Assembly: GCA_039819065.1 (NCBI GenBank)
Contig: JBCBSS010000146.1
Coordinates: 1-20,271 of the forward strand
From: JBCBSS01 sp039819065
GTDB taxonomy: Bacteria > Bacteroidota > Bacteroidia > Cytophagales > Cyclobacteriaceae
Length of the DNA: 20,271 bases
Direction: 5' to 3'
Shown here: in pieces, positions 8,167-14,542 of the stretch
Layout of the letters: the number at the start of each line of letters is the position of its first letter
Position numbering within the stretch: position 1 is the stretch's first letter
Notes under the pieces: model-generated
The model's database searches: none
The model's input: only the letters and a program-made list of their open reading frames with translations
Told to the model about the DNA's origin: nothing
Position numbers and translations under genes: made by a program

Positions 8167-8637
8167 ATGAAAACCGTCAAAATAACACTCAACGGTGAGG
8201 ATAAAACCATAGAAAACGTACCTGAGGATATGCCTTTACTCTGGGTGATCAGGGATATTGTTGGGCTCACCGGAACTAAGTTTGGCTGTGGTAAGGCACT
8301 TTGTGGCGCTTGCACAGTTCATCTGGATGGCAATGCCGTCCGATCCTGCAGTTTGCCTATTGGGGCATTAGAAGGAAAGCAAATCACTACTATAGAAGGG
8401 TTGAGTCAGGATGGAGATCATCCCTTGCAAAAAGCTTGGGTCAAGGCCAATGTGCCACAATGTGGCTATTGCCAAACGGGGCAGATTATGAACGCGGCTG
8501 CGTTGCTTTCCAGAAATGCCAACCCCTCAGATGAAGAAATTACATCCGCAATGGCAGGTAATATATGCCGTTGTGGTACCTATAATAGAATTAAAGAGGC
8601 TATTCAAATAGCGGCTAAGGAAGGAGGTAATGGATGA
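8167..8637 (+). CDS. [2Fe-2S] subunit of a molybdenum hydroxylase (IorA/CoxS-like)
   Basis: A 156-aa iron-sulfur subunit. Cysteines C41, C46, C49 and C61 form the plant-ferredoxin-type [2Fe-2S] site (FGCGKALCGACTVHLDG), and C99, C102, C134 and C136 (QCGYCQTGQ..NICRCGTY) form the second, helical-bundle [2Fe-2S] site. Length and motif order are those of the small subunit of isoquinoline 1-oxidoreductase or aldehyde-oxidase-like enzymes. It passes electrons from the molybdenum site to an outside acceptor. It overlaps the following molybdopterin subunit gene by 4 bp (ATGA). It has no signal peptide of its own, so it probably leaves the cytoplasm together with the Tat-targeted partner. No FAD subunit gene is nearby, as expected for the two-subunit type. 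Confidence 0.93.
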   Translation: MKTVKITLNGEDKTIENVPEDMPLLWVIRDIVGLTGTKFGCGKALCGACTVHLDGNAVRSCSLPIGALEGKQITTIEGLSQDGDHPLQKAWVKANVPQCGYCQTGQIMNAAALLSRNANPSDEEITSAMAGNICRCGTYNRIKEAIQIAAKEGGNG

Positions 8638-10895
8638 AAAAGACTAATAAATCGACCGTTACCAAAATCGACCGTCGCGATTTTATCAAGATCGGCTCTG
8701 TGAGTACCACTGGACTACTTTTGGGGATGCATGTGGCATGCTCTCCCAAGCCTGTAGAAGAAGTAAGGCCAGAACCCACTTTTGATTTCTATCCGAATGT
8801 TTATCTGAATATCAATGATGTAGGAGATATCAAGATCATTGCTCACCGTTCTGAAATGGGGCAAGGGGTTAGAACGGGGCTTCCGCTGATCATTGCAGAT
8901 GAATTAGAAGCAGACTGGAGCCGCGTAAGTATAGAGCAAGCTCCCGGGGATGAAGCCAAATATGGTAACCAAAATACAGATGGTTCTTTCACCATACGCA
9001 TGTTCTATATGCCTATGCGGCGTGCCGGTGCTATGGCTAGAATGCTGCTAGAACAGGCGGCTGCCAACCAATGGCAAGTCGATGTGTCTGAGTGCAAAGC
9101 CAAGAACCATGAGGTAGTGCATTCAAGTGGCAAGAAGCTGGGATTTGGAGAACTGGCAAAAGCTGCTGCGGAACTAGAAGCACCCAAGGAAGAAGACATC
9201 AAACTCAAGGATAAGAGTGAGTTCAAAATGATCGGGAAAGCAACCCCGATCGTTGACTTACAAGATATAGTGCAAGGTACAGCCGGTTTCGGTATGGATG
9301 CCAAAATGCCTGGTATGAAGATCGCTGTGGTGGCCAGGTGTCCTGTTGCCGGAGGAAAAGCCAAATCCCACAATGCCGAAGCCGCTATGGCAGTGCCCGG
9401 CGTTTTACAAGTGGTCGAATTGAATTCACCAGACTTTCCTACCGCTTTCAATCCATTGGGAGGAATAGCGGTAGTGGCCGAGAATACCTGGGCGGCCATG
9501 AAAGGCAGAGAAGCCCTCGCCGTAGAATGGGAGGGTGGCATTAATGCTGGCTATGACTCAGAGCAATTCTTGGGTGAGCTAAGCACAAACATCAAAAAGC
9601 AAGGGACCGTTAGACGTGAACAAGGCAACCTGAAACAAACATTCAATGGTGCCTCAGAAGTAATTGAGGCGACTTATAAATTGCCACATCTTTCACACGC
9701 TTCAATGGAGCCTCCTTGTGCGTTGGCACATTTCGAAGATGGCAAATGTGAAGTTTGGGCACCATCTCAGCACCCGCAATGGGCTAAAGGTGCTGTTGCT
9801 GGGGCGCTTGGACTCGAACCAACGGATGTCACTGTCAATGTAACTTTGTTGGGAGGCGGTTTTGGCCGTAAATCCAAGCCAGACTTCATTGTTGAAGCAG
9901 CTCAAATATCGAAAGAAACCGGTCAGCCCATCAAACTGATCTGGACACGAGAAGATGATGTGCAGCACGATTTTTATCATGCTTGTAGCATCCAGCATGT
10001 GCGGGTAGCGCTTGGAGAAGATAAGAAAGTGATGGGGTGGAATCACCGCTCTTCATTTCCTTCTATCGGTGGTACTTCCAATAAAGACGCTGATGAACCA
10101 TCGGCTGGTGAAATCAGCCTCGGTATGGTTGACTTTCCTTATGACATTGGCACCATTTGCTGCGAAACACATAAGGCTCCAGCGCAAGCTAGAATTGGCT
10201 GGTTGCGCTCAGTCGCGAACATCCAACACGCCTATGGTGTGGGCAGCATGCTAGACGAAATAGCCCACGCCCGAGCTATGGATCCGGTAGAGAACCTGTT
10301 GGACTTATTAGGTCCTGACCGGCTCATCAAGTTTGATGAATTGGTTGATAACTTCCAGAACTACGGCGAACCGTTAGCCGAGTTTCCAGCCAATACAGCC
10401 AGGCTTAGAAATGTGATCAAAACCGTAGCTGAGAAATCAAACTGGGGCAAGGCCCTTCCAAGCAGAAAGGGACAAGGTATTTGCGCTCACCGTAGCTTCC
10501 TCACCTATGTAGCCTGTGTGGTTGAAGTAGAAGTAGGCGATAATGGCAAGATCACCATCCCGGAAGTACACTATGCCGTGGATTGTGGCGTGGCCGTCAA
10601 TACCGATAGGGTTAAATCACAATTCGAAGGCGGATGCGTATTTGCATTGAGTGGCGCATTGAGAAGTAGCATTTCCTTTAAAGAAGGAAAAGTAGAACAA
10701 AGCAATTTCCATGACTATGAACTGGCACGAATGAACGACGCGCCAGGTAAAATACATGTACATATTATAGACAGCGATGAAAAGCCGACTGGGGTAGGGG
10801 AGCCACCTGTTCCTCCTGTTGCTCCAGCGCTCTGCAACGCCATTTTTGCCGCTACTGGTAAGAGAGTAAGGGAATTACCAATAAAGTTGGCCTAA
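8634..10895 (+). CDS. Molybdopterin-binding subunit of an IorB-like molybdenum hydroxylase
   Basis: A 753-aa large subunit of the xanthine-oxidase family, IorB/aldehyde-dehydrogenase branch. The N-terminus carries a twin-arginine signal (DRRDFIKIGS, R14-R15) followed by a hydrophobic stretch and a possible, non-ideal lipobox ending VAC36, so it is a folded enzyme exported by Tat. Cofactor landmarks: 'EMGQGVRTGLP' (74-84), GGGFGRK (407-413), and the C-terminal GEPPVPPVAPA (722-732), in which E723 is the expected catalytic glutamate next to molybdenum. Family members hydroxylate N-heteroaromatics or oxidise aldehydes; the substrate here is unknown. The expected cofactor is molybdopterin cytosine dinucleotide. 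Its gene overlaps the 2Fe-2S subunit by 4 bp, and a strong terminator follows the stop. Confidence 0.92.
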   Translation: MKKTNKSTVTKIDRRDFIKIGSVSTTGLLLGMHVACSPKPVEEVRPEPTFDFYPNVYLNINDVGDIKIIAHRSEMGQGVRTGLPLIIADELEADWSRVSIEQAPGDEAKYGNQNTDGSFTIRMFYMPMRRAGAMARMLLEQAAANQWQVDVSECKAKNHEVVHSSGKKLGFGELAKAAAELEAPKEEDIKLKDKSEFKMIGKATPIVDLQDIVQGTAGFGMDAKMPGMKIAVVARCPVAGGKAKSHNAEAAMAVPGVLQVVELNSPDFPTAFNPLGGIAVVAENTWAAMKGREALAVEWEGGINAGYDSEQFLGELSTNIKKQGTVRREQGNLKQTFNGASEVIEATYKLPHLSHASMEPPCALAHFEDGKCEVWAPSQHPQWAKGAVAGALGLEPTDVTVNVTLLGGGFGRKSKPDFIVEAAQISKETGQPIKLIWTREDDVQHDFYHACSIQHVRVALGEDKKVMGWNHRSSFPSIGGTSNKDADEPSAGEISLGMVDFPYDIGTICCETHKAPAQARIGWLRSVANIQHAYGVGSMLDEIAHARAMDPVENLLDLLGPDRLIKFDELVDNFQNYGEPLAEFPANTARLRNVIKTVAEKSNWGKALPSRKGQGICAHRSFLTYVACVVEVEVGDNGKITIPEVHYAVDCGVAVNTDRVKSQFEGGCVFALSGALRSSISFKEGKVEQSNFHDYELARMNDAPGKIHVHIIDSDEKPTGVGEPPVPPVAPALCNAIFAATGKRVRELPIKLA

Positions 10896-10903
10896 TTTTT
10901 TGA

Positions 10904-10938
10904 AACACGGCCTCATCCACCACGGGGCCGTGTTTTTG
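10904..10938 (+). terminator. Rho-independent terminator
   Basis: AACACGGCC (10904-10912) pairs perfectly with GGCCGTGTT (10926-10934) across a 13-nt loop, and a T-rich run follows. It ends the molybdenum hydroxylase operon, 9 nt after the stop codon. Confidence 0.88.
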
Positions 10939-11099
10939 TTTTATACTATCTTCATCATTTCAAGCTTCCGCCAATAAAACGACCGACTTTCTTTTGATAA
11001 TTGCTAAAACTGTTTCACAGCTATATTCATAGCTTGCACAATTGGTTAAGATTTCTATTCGTCAACAATCAACCCAAACCGAGTTCCTCAACGTAGCAC

Positions 11100-11129
11100 T
11101 AGTTGTCAACTACATCAATACTTATTGAT
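11100..11129. repeat. Two adjacent palindromes in an AT-rich spacer
   Basis: In the 10939-11274 spacer, TAGTTG-T-CAACTA (11100-11112) is followed after one base by ATCAATA-CT-TATTGAT (11114-11129). Both have perfect arms of 6 and 7 bp. They sit about 150 bp ahead of the next gene and could be regulator sites. The remainder of the spacer is very AT-rich (notably 11160-11230) with no gene seen. The promoter of the next gene is probably in it but no confident -7/-33 pair was found. Confidence 0.4.
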
Positions 11130-11274
11130 CTGTACTCCAACTAATCTCTTTAAGTAGACAATTAATTAACTTGAATAATATTATAATGATATTTTTATAT
11201 AATAAAATAAATTTTTCATTAACTTATTATTGAATTTATATGTGTTGAAGTGTTAATTGTTTGATTGTTAAGTT

Positions 11275-12663
11275 ATGATCGAAAAGAAAAGGGATCTCTT
11301 TCAAAGAGAAATAATTGATGATGAATTAATTGAACTTGAAAAGAGGAAGCTGAGAGTGGAGATTGAACAATTGGAAAAACCTATTTGGAAGAAACCAGTA
11401 TTTTGGGGAGCTATAATACCTGCGTTAATTACGATTATTGCGGCCTACCAAGCTTATCAATCAGGTATATTTGATATTCAAAAGAAGTTAATTGAAAATG
11501 AAAATTGGGCTCTGAAAAGAGAACAAGTCGATCTAAAAGGAAAGAAAACCAAATTGGAAAGTTATTATAATCTTAAAGATTCCCAATTGGAAAGTGAATA
11601 TAGAGGCAAAGTAAGGGATCAAGAGCAATTCCTTAAAAGAAAGACAGATAGCTTGAAAGTAATTCATAACACTTTAAGGAAGAATTATCAAAGTCAAATT
11701 GATTCGTATAATAAGGAAATCTCTTTTATAAAAGATAGCATTCCGACTGTTGCAGATTTTCACTATTTTATTCATAACCTGGTGAGGGCAGAATATTACT
11801 TGGATGATGGAGAACATCCGGATAAATATACAACATGGGAAATCATAAGATCAATTCAATCAGATGATAGTAGGAATCGATCCAAGAAAATAGATAAGGT
11901 AAAATTAAACCTTTATGATATGCATGTCATATCAAAAGTCTATTCCGATTATGTGCTCTTTGCGTCAACCAAAGATTCTGTTTACATCGACAATATGGTA
12001 AACAATGGCTTTTCGGCTGCTCAAGGCAATTCTATTCAAAGCCGACAATTAGTGAGGGATTACTTCAAAGAATTCGATTACTATGAGTTATGTGACAAGA
12101 GGTTTGGATCAATAGGACTGAAGTTTTTCGAAACTCGTGATTCGTTGGAATCTGAGGATGGTACGCTTGTACCGATACTCAGAGTAGTATCTAAATGTAC
12201 TGATGAGCCTCTCTATAAAACGAATCGCGTTGGCTTTGTTAAAGCAATTGGATACGCCAAATATCTCTTAAACAATAGTCAAGTCGATCAGAATTTAGAG
12301 ACGTCAGCTTTGTTTTTAGCTAAACATGCACCACAAGCATTAATGTCTTCTATATGTTCACGATTATTAATTGATTATGAAAGAGGAATTCCGGTTACCT
12401 CAACAAACATTGACTCTCTTACGAAAAAGCTCAAGCGTGATTTTATGAAGACATTAATTCCAAACGTTCCTTGGCAAGAACTTAGTTTTAAGTATGACAG
12501 CTTTAATTATCATGAATTCGATGGGGAAGACGATTACGAGAAGTTTACAAGAGCCGTAGAAGACTGGCAAAAGAAAAACTCATATTCTATGAAAATCTGG
12601 TCATCAGACGATCTAAATGATGAGTTTGACTCTGAAGAAAGGTTAATTTCTTTTTTATACTGA
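11275..12663 (+). CDS. Hypothetical membrane-anchored coiled-coil protein
   Basis: A 462-aa protein of no recognised family. Residues 1-40 are very charged and helical (IELEKRKLRVEIEQLEK). One transmembrane helix spans about 41-61 (PVFWGAIIPALITIIAAYQAY), with no signal-peptide cleavage site. A long charged helical segment at about 66-155 is probably a coiled coil. The C-terminal 300 residues are a mixed globular region ('FHYFIHNLVRAEYYLDDGEHPDKY' near its start) without known motifs. By the positive-inside rule the orientation is unclear, as both flanks are charged. The gene is clearly richer in A+T than the redox genes before it and the retron after it, and is monocistronic and convergent with the retron reverse transcriptase (120 bp between stops). 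AT richness and accessory context suggest horizontally acquired DNA, but this is inference. Confidence 0.75.
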   Translation: MIEKKRDLFQREIIDDELIELEKRKLRVEIEQLEKPIWKKPVFWGAIIPALITIIAAYQAYQSGIFDIQKKLIENENWALKREQVDLKGKKTKLESYYNLKDSQLESEYRGKVRDQEQFLKRKTDSLKVIHNTLRKNYQSQIDSYNKEISFIKDSIPTVADFHYFIHNLVRAEYYLDDGEHPDKYTTWEIIRSIQSDDSRNRSKKIDKVKLNLYDMHVISKVYSDYVLFASTKDSVYIDNMVNNGFSAAQGNSIQSRQLVRDYFKEFDYYELCDKRFGSIGLKFFETRDSLESEDGTLVPILRVVSKCTDEPLYKTNRVGFVKAIGYAKYLLNNSQVDQNLETSALFLAKHAPQALMSSICSRLLIDYERGIPVTSTNIDSLTKKLKRDFMKTLIPNVPWQELSFKYDSFNYHEFDGEDDYEKFTRAVEDWQKKNSYSMKIWSSDDLNDEFDSEERLISFLY

Positions 12664-12683
12664 AGGTTAGTTAATGTGATTTG

Positions 12684-12693
12684 ATCAATTGAT
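12684..12693. repeat. Third ATCAATTGAT palindrome
   Basis: The 10-bp palindrome ATCAATTGAT (within TGATCAATTGAT) lies between the convergent stops of the membrane protein gene and the reverse transcriptase gene. Unlike the copies at 4137 and 5693, its flanks are not extended palindromes. Confidence 0.35.
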
Positions 12694-12783
12694 TTTCTTG
12701 GAGACTTTTGCGTTGACATAAATATGTTTTACATCATAGTCGTAAGATAATATCAAAGTCTTCAATCTTTTGTCTGGCCTCTC

Positions 12784-14280
12784 TCACCAAAACTTCCACC
12801 AAGGCCTCTTCTCTTCAGACTTCGAAGACGTACCCTCTGATGCTACCGTTTTCTCCGCTTTTTTATAATGTCGGATGACATGTTTGTAGTTATGCTTTTT
12901 AAGTAGTGCGTCTACCCTTAGTGCTAATGGCCCGCCCTTTTCCGGATTCACCATTTTGATGAAGTTGGCGTAGCCTCGAATAGCAGAAAGCACATTGTCA
13001 GAACCATTCCAGGTTTTTCCGGCTGGGCCATCCTTTTCTATTTGGAAGATCAGCGCGCGGAATCTATCCAACTGCTTTCTGGTGATGTTAGGCTTTTCGT
13101 TCACTACAATTCCTGTCACTTCTTTTCTGGCACCCTTGCGCATGATGCGCAACTTGTCCGGGTGAATGTAGAAACCTTCTTCCTTGACCACTCTTCTGAT
13201 ATTGGCCAGAAATGCTTTAATACCTTCCTGTCCTTCTTGGTCACAGGAGAAAGTCATGTCGTCAGCGTATCTGGTGTAGGTGAACTGATATTTTTTAGCC
13301 AGGCCTTGCAGACGAGCGTCCAATTTGCGGCATAAGAGATTGGTAATGGCCGGGCTGCTTGGCGCCCCCTGAGGCAAATGCCTTTCGGAAGCAGCGATGT
13401 AATAGTTTTGATCATCCAATGTTACCTGTTGTGTATTGGCTTCGGTACAGATCAACCCAAGAATGGTACTGATGCGTTCAGAATATCCCAATGACCGGAA
13501 TAACCCCTTTACCCGTCTGTAAGTGACAGTAGGGAAGAAGTCTTTAAGATCTATATTGATCACGGTATCCTTGCCCAGATGCGGAGAGGCATTGGTAAGT
13601 ATGGATTTCTTAGGGTAGAACCCATTCACAACATCATGAACAGGTACTTTGTATAGGATATTGTGCAGTACCCATTCTTGTGCGGCCTTAAGGTCAGGCA
13701 TCGGGGCAGAGATCAGTCGCTTGCCTCCGGTTTTCTTGGGCATGTAGAACTGCCTGTAGTGCGATATCTTGGATACCTTTCTGTTGAAAGCCAGGAAGCG
13801 CAACTTGCCAACGGAGATTTGCATGCCTTGGGCCAATGCGCCTTCATGAATGAATACGGGCAGGCTGTACTTGGCTAATTTGGCCTCATCGTTCTTATTG
13901 TCTTTTAACCCTCCCGAAACGCCTTCACCGAGGTATACGATCTGCTTTTCTTTGGTTTCTTTCCACTTCCGGGCTTTCTCTTCCCTTTCTTGCTTGCGCC
14001 GCTCCTTATTCTCCTTTTGCTGCTGCTTGGACGCTATCAACCTTTGCTTGCGCATTTCGCGCAGCATGGCCTCCTTATCTTTATACTTCTGCTGCTTGGC
14101 GACCAACTCCCTCAGCTCTTGGGTGAGCTCGGCCTCACGTTTGATCAGTTGCTCCGAGAGCGAAGGCATATCTTCACTGTCGGGCCAGAAGCCCAACTTC
14201 TTCATTCCTTCCAGAATGACACTTTCTTTGGAAGATTGGCGTATGCGGTCGTAAAGTTCTTGCCGGGTAGGATTGCTCAT
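12784..14280 (-). CDS. Retron reverse transcriptase
   Basis: A 498-aa RNA-directed DNA polymerase of the retron group. Visible motifs: RT1 region 178-207 (FYMPKKTGGKRLISAP..LKAAQEWVL), retron-type NAxxH at 230-234 (NASPH), motif A DLKDFFPT (244-251), QGAPSSP (304-310), catalytic YADD (338-341), and the retron-specific VTG (388-390) in the thumb-adjacent part that contacts msr RNA. It should copy the msd part of the RNA encoded just upstream into a branched RNA-DNA. It is longer than most retron enzymes (300-400 aa): residues 1-135 are an added, highly charged Lys/Glu/Arg/Gln coiled coil (about 45-112), and the C-terminus ends in an aromatic-basic tail (RPWWKFW). ATG at 14280 begins 13 nt after the a2 repeat. 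It is the last gene of the operon. Confidence 0.95.
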   Translation of the reverse strand: MSNPTRQELYDRIRQSSKESVILEGMKKLGFWPDSEDMPSLSEQLIKREAELTQELRELVAKQQKYKDKEAMLREMRKQRLIASKQQQKENKERRKQEREEKARKWKETKEKQIVYLGEGVSGGLKDNKNDEAKLAKYSLPVFIHEGALAQGMQISVGKLRFLAFNRKVSKISHYRQFYMPKKTGGKRLISAPMPDLKAAQEWVLHNILYKVPVHDVVNGFYPKKSILTNASPHLGKDTVINIDLKDFFPTVTYRRVKGLFRSLGYSERISTILGLICTEANTQQVTLDDQNYYIAASERHLPQGAPSSPAITNLLCRKLDARLQGLAKKYQFTYTRYADDMTFSCDQEGQEGIKAFLANIRRVVKEEGFYIHPDKLRIMRKGARKEVTGIVVNEKPNITRKQLDRFRALIFQIEKDGPAGKTWNGSDNVLSAIRGYANFIKMVNPEKGGPLALRVDALLKKHNYKHVIRHYKKAEKTVASEGTSSKSEEKRPWWKFW

Positions 14281-14293
14281 TGTAAAAAGAAAT

Positions 14294-14513
14294 GACAGCG
14301 GCAGGCTGATCTTCGAACACTCCTGGAACTGGAGCGGTCAACTCAAGTAACCTGCCACTAGTACGTTATTTCACATCTCCGATGTCGTACCGGAAATGAC
14401 GTACTAGTGGCATAGGTTACACAGTAAAGAACGCGCCAGTGACGCGTTGCATAGCTGTATGCGCGGATGGTGATCCACCACCCAAAATGCAAGGTCTTTA
14501 GCCTGCTGCTGTC
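14294..14513 (-). ncRNA. Retron msr-msd non-coding RNA
   Basis: This lies in the 262-bp spacer between the SWIM gene and the reverse transcriptase, and is transcribed leftwards. The ends are inverted repeats: a1 at 14500-14513 (RNA GACAGCAGCAGGCU) and a2 at 14294-14307 (AGCCUGCCGCUGUC), pairing at 13 of 14 positions. Next to a1 is a nested msr fold. UAAAGA (14495-14500) pairs with UCUUUA (14425-14430). Inside that, UUGCAU (14487-14492) can pair with AUGCAA (14447-14452), around an 8-bp hairpin (14465-14483, 3-nt loop). A further 6-bp hairpin is at 14430-14448. The long msd hairpin is at 14347-14420. This is the standard a1-msr-msd-a2 order of retrons. The branching G is not certain; minus-strand G at 14496 or 14502-14503 are the closest candidates. 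Exact transcript ends are inferred from the repeats. Confidence 0.9.
14347..14420 (-). other. msd stem-loop (template of the retron DNA)
   Basis: A long hairpin. Outer arms are GTAACC (14347-14352) and GGTTAC (14415-14420). After a 2-nt bulge (14413-14414) follow 14 perfect pairs between 14353-14366 and 14399-14412 (containing the palindrome ACTAGT). After one mismatched pair come five more pairs (14368-14372 with 14393-14397). The tip holds a second small hairpin, ACATC-TCC-GATGT (14373-14385), and 7 unpaired bases. Reverse transcription probably starts near a2 (about 14308) and ends near 14421, giving a DNA of roughly 110 nt. Confidence 0.85.
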
Positions 14514-14517
14514 GGGT

Positions 14518-14525
14518 TTAAAATT
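14518..14525 (-). promoter_or_regulatory. Possible -7 box for the retron RNA
   Basis: On the minus strand TAATTTTA (14525 to 14518) differs by one base from the Bacteroidota -7 consensus TAnnTTTG and would place a start close to the first base of a1 (14513). A matching -33 TTG box was not found. The 13-nt palindrome GTTTAA-A-TTAAAC at 14536-14548 lies just upstream and includes the SWIM stop codon. The RNA may equally be cut from the operon transcript. Confidence 0.25.
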
Positions 14526-14542
14526 ATATAATCCAGTTTAAA

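Noticed and set aside
9005..9541. 178-codon minus-strand frame inside the molybdopterin subunit gene
   Set aside because: It is entirely antisense to a well-supported enzyme gene, and its Ala/Ser/Pro-rich translation has no motif.
10904..10938. Regulatory RNA or riboswitch after the molybdenum hydroxylase operon
   Set aside because: A simple 9-bp stem with a T-run right after the stop codon is a plain terminator.
12784..14280. Group II intron or diversity-generating retroelement as the source of the RT
   Set aside because: No maturase/endonuclease domain, no intron domain V structure and no template/variable repeat pair was seen. The NAxxH and VTG motifs and the adjacent msr-msd RNA point to a retron.
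13850..14295. Plus-strand open frames of 101 and 134 codons opposite the RT N-terminus
   Set aside because: They are antisense to the charged coiled-coil codons of the RT, giving Leu- and Ser-rich translations typical of shadow frames.
14347..14420. Long hairpin as a transcription terminator of the SWIM gene
   Set aside because: No T-run follows on the minus strand, the tip is branched, and the hairpin lies inside a1/a2 repeats, which is the msd position.
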